Below are positions 1-5,081 of a stretch of DNA of 5,081 nt, piece by piece; the first letter of the stretch is position 1; every line of letters starts with the position of its first letter. The translations under genes were made by a program, and so were the position numbers. The notes below the pieces were generated by a model. It worked only from the letters and a program-made list of their open reading frames with translations. It was not told the DNA's origin and made no database searches. Source of the stretch: an uncultured Kouleothrix sp. (GTDB taxonomy: Bacteria > Chloroflexota > Chloroflexia > Chloroflexales > Roseiflexaceae); the NCBI GenBank assembly GCA_937858455.1, contig CALLYN010000734.1, positions 1 to 5,081 on the forward strand, given 5' to 3'.

Positions 1-376
1 TGGCCAGCAGCAGCGCCTGATCGCCGCGCGCCAGCCCCACGCCGCCGAGGGCCAGCATCACCGCGCCGAGCGTAGCGACGCGCAGCTTCAGCAGCTGGTA
101 GAACAGCGCGGCATACGGCTCGTCGCGGCCGCGCGCCTGCGCCAGCGCAAACGAAACCTGGCTGGTGAGGCCGAGCGAGCCAAGCAGCCGCAGCGAGCCA
201 AACACATTCACGAAATACGAAAGCTGGCCGTAGTCGGCGAGCGCGAATGAGCGCGCCACCACCACGCCGGCAACGATGTTCAGCACGGTGATCGCCAGAT
301 TGGCGAGCGTCACGCCGGCTACTTTCGACGATACACTCGAGAGCCTGGCCTTCCCGGCGAGCGTCGCTCTACTCAT
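1..376 (-). CDS. Wzx-like polysaccharide flippase (MOP superfamily), N-terminal 125 codons, truncated by the window edge
   Basis: I translated the minus strand from the ATG at 376-374 and found an uninterrupted frame to base 1. The protein begins MSRATLAGKARLSSVSSK. Visible features are a short basic N-terminus, a first hydrophobic segment at about residues 22-43 containing 'LANLAITVLNIVAGVVVARS', and the block 'ALADYGQLSYFVNVFG' (about 45-60). A second membrane segment follows (about 52-77, with 'LGSLGLTSQVSFAL') and a third at about 97-117. The pattern of an N-terminal helix, then VVxAR, then a Y-G-x-L-S-Y motif is typical of polysaccharide biosynthesis proteins that move lipid-linked glycans across the cytoplasmic membrane; full-length members usually have 400-500 residues and 12-14 helices. 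The start overlaps the methyltransferase stop as ATGA and has an AGGGG Shine-Dalgarno sequence, so translation is probably coupled. Substrate is unknown. The family call rests on recognition of the N-terminal third only. Confidence 0.86.
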   Translation of the reverse strand, partial: MSRATLAGKARLSSVSSKVAGVTLANLAITVLNIVAGVVVARSFALADYGQLSYFVNVFGSLRLLGSLGLTSQVSFALAQARGRDEPYAALFYQLLKLRVATLGAVMLALGGVGLARGDQALLLA

Positions 377-1158
377 GGCGCCAGCCCCTGCGGCTCCGGC
401 TCAACGCCGCACACGAAGACATAGTAGTAGTAGCGCTGCTTGCCCGGAAGATGGCTCGACCAGCGATCCAGGCGGCGCATCAGGCCGATCCAGCGCGGGA
501 ATTCGGGGATCCAGAGCATGGGCAGCCACTGGTAGCCGTGCTCGGCAACCACGCGCAGCCCCGCCTGGCCAGCCAGCCGCCGCGTTTCGGGCGGCGCATA
601 CACGCGCTCGTACGGCTGATCGCTGCGGCGCATGCCCAGCGGCGTTGTAAACCACAAAAACCAGTGCCGCAGCCGCTCGTTGGGGAGGCGCGCCGCCAGG
701 CCACGCAGGTAGTAGAGCGGCCAGTAGGCCATGCGATTACGAATATTGAACAGCAGCAGCCCGCCCGGCTTGAGCGACGCGCGCAGATTGCGCAGGGCGG
801 CGGCTGGATCGGCCACAAAATCGATCACGCCGGTGAGCGTAATTAAGTCGTACTGCTCGGGCAGCGGCCGCTGCTCGATGTCGTGCACCGAGAAGCGCGC
901 GCATGGCAGCTGCTGGCGCGCCAGCTCCACGCATGCAGGCGCGAAGTCGGTGCCGCTCAGGTTGGTATAGCCACGGCCGTGCAGCTGCGCTAGCAGCGCG
1001 CCGGTGCCACAGCCAACATCGCAGATCGCCGCGTCGCGCGCGAGGCGCGCCTGCTGAAGCGCGTCGATAATCCAGTCGTAAAACCACGGCTGATTCTGCA
1101 TCAGCTGGCTGTGGCGATTGTAGTGATCAACGATCAGCTGGCGTTGGTCTGTTGCCAT
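373..1158 (-). CDS. Class I SAM-dependent methyltransferase
   Basis: A 261-residue soluble protein with a Rossmann-type methyltransferase fold. Motif I is DVGCGTG (residues 47-53), the glycine-rich S-adenosylmethionine loop. The acidic residue that normally binds the ribose hydroxyls is D71 in 'SGTDFAP'. 'VHDIEQ' (91-96) fits the adenine-contacting region, 'YDLITLTGVIDFV' (103-115) is strand 4, and 'LKPGGLLLFN' (129-138) is the usual motif after it. After the core comes an aromatic and basic stretch (about 139-175, rich in W, Y, F and R), then a tetra-tyrosine near the C-terminus (243-246). Length is normal for the Methyltransf_11/25 type. It lies between a GT4 glycosyltransferase and a flippase, which suggests it modifies a glycan, nucleotide sugar or lipid-linked intermediate; the acceptor cannot be read from sequence. 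The ATG at 1158 is preceded by AGAGG, and only 13 bp separate it from the upstream gene. Confidence 0.9.
   Translation of the reverse strand: MATDQRQLIVDHYNRHSQLMQNQPWFYDWIIDALQQARLARDAAICDVGCGTGALLAQLHGRGYTNLSGTDFAPACVELARQQLPCARFSVHDIEQRPLPEQYDLITLTGVIDFVADPAAALRNLRASLKPGGLLLFNIRNRMAYWPLYYLRGLAARLPNERLRHWFLWFTTPLGMRRSDQPYERVYAPPETRRLAGQAGLRVVAEHGYQWLPMLWIPEFPRWIGLMRRLDRWSSHLPGKQRYYYYVFVCGVEPEPQGLAP
385..389 (-). promoter_or_regulatory. Ribosome binding site of the flippase gene, inside the methyltransferase gene
   Basis: The minus strand reads AGGGG followed by 8 nt and then ATG at 376. The site lies within the last codons of the methyltransferase, and together with the ATGA overlap it fixes the flippase start. 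Confidence 0.6.
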
Positions 1159-1168
1159 AGCGTGGGTA

Positions 1169-1173
1169 CCTCT
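1169..1173 (-). promoter_or_regulatory. Ribosome binding site of the methyltransferase gene, overlapping the upstream stop codon
   Basis: The minus strand reads TAGAGG. TAG is the stop of the upstream glycosyltransferase and AGAGG is the Shine-Dalgarno sequence, 10 nt before the methyltransferase ATG. This arrangement favours reinitiation or coupled translation. Confidence 0.5.
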
Positions 1174-2356
1174 ATATCGTCATGTGCATGCTCTGGCATA
1201 CGATCGGCTCGTATACCTCTTGCACAATGCGCTCGACAATCTTCGGCCAGATCAGCCGTTCGCTGGCGTACTCCAGGGTCGCGCGGCGCATGTTTCTCAG
1301 CACCTCGCGGTGAGTTGCCACATGCTCAAGGATGCCCGCGAGCTGCTCGACATTGTGGGGCGGGAACAAGAAGCCGGTCGCGCTATCGCGGATGTGATCG
1401 TTTGGCCCCTCGGTGGCCGACGCGATCACCGGCGTGCCGCACAGCATGGCCTCCAGCATCACGCGCCCCAGCGGCTCGTTCCAGCTTGGCATCAGCAGCG
1501 CGTCGGCCGCCGAATACCACCACTTCAGCTCGTCCTGCAGCACCCAGCCGCGCATCTGAACGATCGGCTCAAGCTCGAGCGCTTGGACGCGCCCACGGAT
1601 CTCGGCCTCTTGCGGGCCGCCGCCAACCAGCACAATCCGCGGCGCCCAGCCGGGAATCCGGTCGCGTATCTGGCTTACTGCGTCGAGCAGGTCGAGCAGG
1701 CCTTTCTCGCGCGAGAAGCGCCCGACATACAGCAGCAGCTGCGCGCTATCGGCGATGTGCAGGCGCGCGCGTGCGCCCGACTGCGGCGAAAAGCGCGCAG
1801 GGCTGACGCCATACGGGATCCAGGGGGTGCGCTCGGGGGCGCTGCCGGTGCGCTCCCACCAGTACTTCATCTCCTGGCTGATCGCGATCACGCTGGCGCA
1901 GTGGCGTGCCGACGTGCGCGCGGCCCACTTCAGCACCTGCACAAAGTGCCAGTCGTAGCCGTGGCCCTGGCGTATGCGCTGGTAAATATTTCCCGGCACC
2001 GTCAGCACCAGCGGCGCCTTGAGGCCAAGAGTGGCAAATACCGCAGTGGAAACATACTCGGGCGCGTGGATAATATCCGGGTTGATCTGCCGCAGGTATA
2101 CGGCGGCGCGGCCAAGGATCATCAGGTGGCCGACAATATTGCGGTACCCGATCGGCGGCGTAGGGAAGTTATGTACGATCACGCGCGGGTCGGGGTAGTG
2201 CTGGGTATGGTACGAAGCAACGATGTGCACCTCGTGGCCCTGATTGATCAGCTCGCTTGCCATATCCCATACCACATCCGACAGCCCGGTGAGGCCGGGG
2301 TGCTTGGGATCGACAACATAATCGACAAATGCGATGCGTAAGACTTGATGCGTCAT
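1172..2356 (-). CDS. GT4-family glycosyltransferase with intact catalytic signature
   Basis: A 394-residue GT-B fold glycosyltransferase starting MTHQVLRIAFVDY. The N-terminal acceptor domain holds 'GLTGLSDVVWDMASEL' (21-36), a version of the usual glycine-rich loop, and 'HAPEY' (97-101). The C-terminal donor domain has 'YVGRFSREKGL' (210-220), giving the expected diphosphate-binding R213 and K218, then 'VGGGP' (244-248). The retaining-GT signature EX7E is E294 and E302 in 'EPLGRVMLEAMLCGTPVIAS'. It should transfer a sugar from a nucleotide donor to a lipid-linked acceptor at the cytoplasmic face; donor and linkage are unknown. I chose the ATG at 2356 over upstream in-frame ATGs at 2371 and 2389 because AAGG sits 6 nt before it, the others lack such a site, and the protein then begins close to the first Rossmann strand. 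It is a paralogue of the gene just upstream. Confidence 0.92.
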   Translation of the reverse strand: MTHQVLRIAFVDYVVDPKHPGLTGLSDVVWDMASELINQGHEVHIVASYHTQHYPDPRVIVHNFPTPPIGYRNIVGHLMILGRAAVYLRQINPDIIHAPEYVSTAVFATLGLKAPLVLTVPGNIYQRIRQGHGYDWHFVQVLKWAARTSARHCASVIAISQEMKYWWERTGSAPERTPWIPYGVSPARFSPQSGARARLHIADSAQLLLYVGRFSREKGLLDLLDAVSQIRDRIPGWAPRIVLVGGGPQEAEIRGRVQALELEPIVQMRGWVLQDELKWWYSAADALLMPSWNEPLGRVMLEAMLCGTPVIASATEGPNDHIRDSATGFLFPPHNVEQLAGILEHVATHREVLRNMRRATLEYASERLIWPKIVERIVQEVYEPIVCQSMHMTI

Positions 2357-2362
2357 GGTGTG

Positions 2363-2366
2363 CCTT
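2363..2366 (-). promoter_or_regulatory. Ribosome binding site that decides the start of the glycosyltransferase at 2356
   Basis: The minus strand reads GATAAGGCACACCATG: AAGG, a 6-nt spacer, then ATG at 2356. The alternative ATGs at 2371 and 2389 have no purine-rich site at proper distance. Confidence 0.6.
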
Positions 2367-2401
2367 ATCATATGGGCGGGCAGCCACATGCGAAAGCCCG
2401 A

Positions 2402-3547
2402 TCAGGGCGAGATCTTCAGATACACATCTTCATACACATGCTGCGCGATCGTGCGCCAGTGCAGGCTGTGCACGTATGCCTGCGCCTGAGCGGCCACCTG
2501 GCGGGCGCAATCGGTCTGGGTCAGTATCTCGACGATGATGCGCGCAAGCGCGTGGAAATCGCGCGGCGGCACGAGCCAGCCCGTCCTGTTCGGCTGGATA
2601 TGGTCGACAATGCCGCCAATCGCCGACCCGACAAACGGCGTGCCGCAGGCCATGGCCTGGAGCATCACGCGCGGCGTGCCGCCGCTGGTGCCTGGGAAGG
2701 CCATGACATCGGCGGCCGAGTAGTAGCGCGCCAGGTCGCGCAGCGGCACCCAGCCATACCACGTCACGCGCTCGGCGATCTGCAGGTCGCCGGCCAGCTG
2801 GCGCAGCCGTGGCTCGGCCGCGCCGCTGCCGATCACGTGCAGCCGGACATTGGGAAATGCCTGCGCCACCGCCGGCAGCGCGCGCAGCAGGTAGTCGGCG
2901 CCGGTTTCGACCGACAGCCGCGCGACAAACAAGATATGCTGCTGGCCGGCCTCCCAGCGCAGCTGCGCGCGCGCCTCGGGCAGCGGGGCAAAGCCATCGA
3001 GATCGACGCCGAGCGCGATGCGCGCGATGCGCGCCTCGTCGGCGCCGCTGCGCTGCCACCAGTCGGCCATCTCGGCGCTGGTGGCGATCACCCTGGCGCA
3101 GCGCTTGCCCGATGTCGCGGCGGCCCACTTGTACACCTGGGTCGTGACGATATCGTACGGGTTGCCATTGGCGATGCGCTCGAAGATATTGCCCGGCTCG
3201 GTGAGCACCACCGGGGCGTCGGGGTAGAGCCGGCACAGCAGCGCGGTAGACAGGTACTCGGGCGCGTGGACGACATCGAAAGGCCCGAACTGGCGCAGGA
3301 CGTCGATCGCGCGCTTGACGATCAGGATATGGCCGACAATATTGCGGTAGTTGATGATCGGCAGCTCGAAGGTGTGCACGTGTACATTCGGCGCCGGGTA
3401 GTCGGCGCGCTGGTATGGCGCAATCACGTGCACCTCGTTGCCCATCTCGGCGAGCGGGCCGGCCAGGCACCACACCACTTCGCTGAGGCCAGTTGTGCCA
3501 ATCGGCGCGTTGCGATCGAATATGAAGTCGATGAAGGCAATTTTCAT
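2402..3547 (-). CDS. GT4-like glycosyltransferase paralogue lacking the canonical EX7E residues
   Basis: An intact 381-residue GT-B protein starting MKIAFIDFIFDRNAP. It aligns along its length with its downstream neighbour: 'TTGLSEVVW' (18-26), 'YRNIVGH' (67-73), 'HAPEYLSTA' (94-102), 'PGNIFERI' (118-125), 'KWAAATS' (140-146) and 'GWVPLRDLARYYSAADV' (265-281). The donor domain is altered. 'VARLSVETGADYLL' (208-221) keeps R210 but has T215 where the paralogue has the phosphate-binding lysine. The segment matching EX7E is 'GGTPRVMLQAMACGTP' (289-304), with G289 and Q297 in place of the two glutamates. The reading frame is clean and the fold-defining motifs remain, so this is not an obvious pseudogene. 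It may use a different donor or mechanism, or be a non-catalytic partner. No clear Shine-Dalgarno precedes the ATG at 3547. It is the first gene of the tight cluster and lies 38 bp from the repeat element. Confidence 0.9.
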   Translation of the reverse strand: MKIAFIDFIFDRNAPIGTTGLSEVVWCLAGPLAEMGNEVHVIAPYQRADYPAPNVHVHTFELPIINYRNIVGHILIVKRAIDVLRQFGPFDVVHAPEYLSTALLCRLYPDAPVVLTEPGNIFERIANGNPYDIVTTQVYKWAAATSGKRCARVIATSAEMADWWQRSGADEARIARIALGVDLDGFAPLPEARAQLRWEAGQQHILFVARLSVETGADYLLRALPAVAQAFPNVRLHVIGSGAAEPRLRQLAGDLQIAERVTWYGWVPLRDLARYYSAADVMAFPGTSGGTPRVMLQAMACGTPFVGSAIGGIVDHIQPNRTGWLVPPRDFHALARIIVEILTQTDCARQVAAQAQAYVHSLHWRTIAQHVYEDVYLKISP

Positions 3548-3584
3548 AGTATGTCTGTTCGATCTACAAAACTTCCACTGTTAT

Positions 3585-3760
3585 TAGGAGTTACGCACTT
3601 GCGTGCTTCGGCTTCCTACAGGTACGAGATTGAGCCTGCGGCAGCATGACGTGTTCATCTTCTGTGTGCGGTTTTCCGCGCGGAGCGCGGAAAACCGCAC
3701 ACGATACGGAGCATAGAACCGCTCTGCCGAAGGCGGAAGGCGCCAACTGCGTAAGTTCTA
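3585..3760. mobile_element. Complete copy (176 bp) of a palindromic MITE-like element with TA-bounded terminal inverted repeats
   Basis: The left end TAGGAGTTACGCACTT (3585-3600) is an inverted copy of the right end AACTGCGTAAGTTCTA (3745-3760), with 13 of 16 positions matching. Both ends carry TA at the outer edge, as expected for insertion at a TA dinucleotide (typical of IS630/Tc1-mariner-type elements). Inside are an 11-bp inverted pair at 3634-3644 and 3724-3734 with one mismatch, and a perfect 18-bp stem at 3664-3702. There is no coding capacity, so movement would need a transposase in trans. A second copy starts at 4972 in the same orientation; sequence similarity stops at the TA, which fixes the left boundary. 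The element fills most of the 217-bp gap between the membrane-protein gene and the glycosyltransferases; its right end is 4 bp from the membrane gene's stop. Alternatives are a REP/BIME-type repeat or a structured-RNA gene. The transposon family is inference. Confidence 0.7.
3664..3702. repeat. Perfect 18-bp inverted repeat with GGA loop at the centre of the element
   Basis: The left arm GTGTGCGGTTTTCCGCGC (3664-3681) and right arm GCGCGGAAAACCGCACAC (3685-3702) pair without mismatch around a 3-nt loop. In either transcript it would form a very stable hairpin. It lies between the membrane-protein gene and the downstream operon, so it could reduce read-through or protect an mRNA end. Neither strand has the T-run of an intrinsic terminator after the stem, so I do not call it one. 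Confidence 0.9.
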
Positions 3761-3764
3761 GTCA

Positions 3765-4919
3765 TTACCAGAACAACGTAAGCATGCTGAGGATTTCGTG
3801 CTTATACGTGACAAAGAAGGTCGATATTGAAAGAATGTAATACATGCCGTAGGCGATCATTCCAGCCAACAGTGCCTGAAACAGCCACCTGCCGGCGCGG
3901 TTGGCCGGCCCGGCAAAGGCCAGCAGCGCCGGGGCCACTGCCATATACTGGCGGGCCATGTCGAAATCGGATTGATACTGCCGCTCGTCGAGGAACAGCA
4001 GCGGGACGACGACAATCAGCGAGTACACCAGCAGCCGCCGGTCGATCGAGCGCAGCCGCCAGAGCGCCCACGCCAGCAGGGCGAGAATTCCAAGGTTGAT
4101 CGCGCTATCGAGCCGCACGATCGCCGGCGACGCCGCGCTGGCGATCAGCCAAACCAGGGTGATCGGCGCGGGCACGATCGTCGAGCGGCTTTCGAGCAGG
4201 TACCACTGCCACTGTCCCCACGCCTGGCCGTACACCGCCACCACGCCCAGCACGGGCAATCCGCACAGAGCCAGGTAGGTGGCGGCGCGGCGCCAGCCCC
4301 AGCGGCCGTACGCGAGCACCGCCAGCGCCAGCACGGCCGTAGCCGCAACTTCCTTAAACAGCAGCGCGAGGGCGCTGTAGAGCACCAGCCGGCCGAAGCG
4401 GCCTTCCAACAGCGCATACAGCGCCGCCAGCGTCAGCGCCACGCTCACCGGGTCGGGCAGGGCCAGGTGCGCCGCGGCGAACAGGTACGGCGAGCAGGCA
4501 AACAGCAGCGCCGGGCGCAGCGGCTGCTGGGTGTAGCGCGCGAGAATGCGGTACACGAACAGGTTCGCCATCGCCGCTGCGGCAATGCCAATCAGCGCGA
4601 AGCCGATGTGCGCGTCCCACGGCCAGGCGGCGCGCGCCGCCAGCGCGAACAGCACGCGCTTGTAGCGCATCAGCGAGTAGGCCGGCTGCGCGGGAACCGG
4701 GTCGTAGGCCAGCGCATAGTACGATCGCCCGTCGTGCGCGCTCAGCTCCGAGAAGTACGGGAGCGGCATGAACAGCGGCAGCGCCAGGTGCAGCAGTGCG
4801 TGGCCCAGCAGCGTCGCACACACGAGCGCGCCCTCGGCCGTATGCAGCCAGGCCCACAGCTGCTGCAAGAGCCTGGTATTGAGCCGGGCGGCATGCTTCG
4901 AGAATAATTGCGGGTACAT
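3765..4919 (-). CDS. Polytopic membrane protein, probable GT-C-like surface glycopolymer protein
   Basis: A 384-residue integral membrane protein with about 9-11 hydrophobic segments (for example about 31-52, 105-126, 156-172, 190-204, 213-232, 250-268, 273-288, 296-310, 326-342 and 345-365). After the first helix an extracytoplasmic-type loop has 'AHDGRSYYALAYDP' (61-74) followed by 'RYKRVLFAL' (85-93). A D-G-x-x-Y-Y...DP loop followed by a basic Y/R motif is known from bacterial multi-pass proteins of surface glycopolymer formation (the AZOBR_p60025-type group) and resembles GT-C glycosyltransferases with an acidic residue in the first loop. 'LPDPVSVAL' (154-162) and 'FKE' (188-190) also fit. 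The likely substrate is a polyprenyl-linked sugar, by inference. The frame stays open upstream to a TTG at 4985, but that lies in the repeat element; the ATG at 4919 has AAGGG 9 nt upstream and is preferred. The gene is bracketed by two same-orientation copies of the element. Confidence 0.8.
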   Translation of the reverse strand: MYPQLFSKHAARLNTRLLQQLWAWLHTAEGALVCATLLGHALLHLALPLFMPLPYFSELSAHDGRSYYALAYDPVPAQPAYSLMRYKRVLFALAARAAWPWDAHIGFALIGIAAAAMANLFVYRILARYTQQPLRPALLFACSPYLFAAAHLALPDPVSVALTLAALYALLEGRFGRLVLYSALALLFKEVAATAVLALAVLAYGRWGWRRAATYLALCGLPVLGVVAVYGQAWGQWQWYLLESRSTIVPAPITLVWLIASAASPAIVRLDSAINLGILALLAWALWRLRSIDRRLLVYSLIVVVPLLFLDERQYQSDFDMARQYMAVAPALLAFAGPANRAGRWLFQALLAGMIAYGMYYILSISTFFVTYKHEILSMLTLFW

Positions 4920-4928
4920 AGCTCTACG

Positions 4929-4933
4929 CCCTT
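4929..4933 (-). promoter_or_regulatory. Ribosome binding site supporting the ATG at 4919
   Basis: The minus strand reads AAGGG, a 9-nt spacer, then ATG. This favours 4919 over the longer frame that begins with TTG inside the repeat. Confidence 0.5.
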
Positions 4934-4971
4934 GTTGCCAGTACGATGGCCGCCTGCCGTACAGTTGGAAA

Positions 4972-5081
4972 TAGGAGTTACGCAAAGGCAGGAGATTGAG
5001 CCTGCGGCAGCATGGTACTTATTGATCTTCTGTGTGCGGTTTTTCCGCGCGGAGCGCGGAAAAACCGCACACGATACGGAG
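4972..5081. mobile_element. Second copy of the palindromic element, cut off by the window end
   Basis: It begins TAGGAGTTACGCA (4972-4984), identical to 3585-3597, and shares the 23-bp block at 4992-5014 with 3626-3648. It also shares the run ATCTTCTGTGTGCGG, the central hairpin, and GATACGGAG (5073-5081), where the window ends. The orientation is the same as the first copy. It has 7 nt where the first copy has 28 nt between the terminal repeat and the 23-bp block, and 10 nt instead of 8 before the ATCTTC run. The left flank is unrelated to that of the first copy outside the TA. The terminal repeat is 53 bp from the membrane-protein ATG, so the element may influence that gene's transcription; I see no convincing promoter in it. 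Confidence 0.75.
5032..5072. repeat. Perfect 19-bp inverted repeat with GGA loop, second copy of the central stem
   Basis: The left arm GTGTGCGGTTTTTCCGCGC (5032-5050) and right arm GCGCGGAAAAACCGCACAC (5054-5072) pair perfectly around GGA. Relative to 3664-3702 there is one extra T on the left and one extra A on the right, so the stem grew by one base pair without breaking. Confidence 0.9.

Noticed and set aside
422..433. Short tandem TAG trinucleotide repeat
   Set aside because: It simply encodes the tetra-tyrosine at the methyltransferase C-terminus; four units are too few to argue for phase variation, and an in-frame triplet change would not switch the gene off.
1184..2341. Long plus-strand open frame (385 codons) opposite the GT4 gene
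   Set aside because: It is antisense to a gene with clear GT4 motifs; its translation is low-complexity, rich in R, A, H and Q, and has no recognisable domain. Long antisense frames are expected from GC-rich codon bias.
3548..3584. Promoter for the glycosyltransferase operon
   Set aside because: The stretch is AT-richer than its surroundings and has weak -10-like strings such as CATACT near the ATG, but no paired -35 at suitable spacing.
2345..3649. Plus-strand open frame (434 codons) opposite the second glycosyltransferase, running into the repeat
   Set aside because: The same antisense shadow effect; the minus-strand frame carries the conserved motifs, and the end of this frame lies in the non-coding element.
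3664..3702. Rho-independent terminator
   Set aside because: The stem is strong and well placed, but neither strand has a T-run after it, and an identical structure lies upstream of the membrane-protein gene as part of a repeated element.
3972..4907. Plus-strand open frame (311 codons) opposite the membrane protein
   Set aside because: The product is almost entirely R, Q, H and A, the mirror image of a hydrophobic membrane protein; no domain or convincing ribosome site.
3585..5081. CRISPR array or phage attachment sites
   Set aside because: Only two copies about 1.4 kb apart with a gene between them; the nested palindromes and TA ends fit a mobile or REP-like repeat better, and no integrase or cas gene is present.

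Overview
The window is GC-rich bacterial DNA with every gene on the minus strand. It looks like part of a cell-surface polysaccharide (exopolysaccharide, capsule or O-antigen-like) locus. Gene style, GC-rich third positions and weakly conserved ribosome binding sites would suit a Chloroflexales-type Chloroflexota bacterium, but no marker gene is present, so the taxonomy is only a guess.

Layout in transcription order (right to left): (a) 4972-5081, a truncated copy of a palindromic repeat element; (b) 3765-4919, a polytopic membrane protein resembling membrane-embedded (GT-C-like) surface-glycopolymer proteins; (c) 3585-3760, a complete copy of the same element in the same orientation; (d) 2402-3547 and 1172-2356, two tandem paralogous GT-B/GT4 glycosyltransferases; (e) 373-1158, a class I SAM-dependent methyltransferase; (f) 1-376, the N-terminal 125 codons of a Wzx-type flippase that runs off the left edge.

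The last four genes are packed as an operon: a 45-bp gap, a 13-bp gap, and a 4-bp ATGA stop/start overlap. A plausible pathway is assembly of a lipid-linked oligosaccharide by the cytoplasmic GT4 enzymes, methylation of a sugar (or other modification), and flipping across the membrane. The membrane protein may add or process glycan from the membrane. All substrate assignments are inference.

Two things stand out. First, the repeat element has TA-bounded terminal inverted repeats and three nested inverted-repeat blocks. Its central stem differs between the two copies by one extra T on one arm and one extra A on the other, so pairing is kept. Second, the upstream glycosyltransferase (2402-3547) has lost both glutamates of the GT4 EX7E signature and the phosphate-binding lysine, whereas its tandem paralogue keeps all three.
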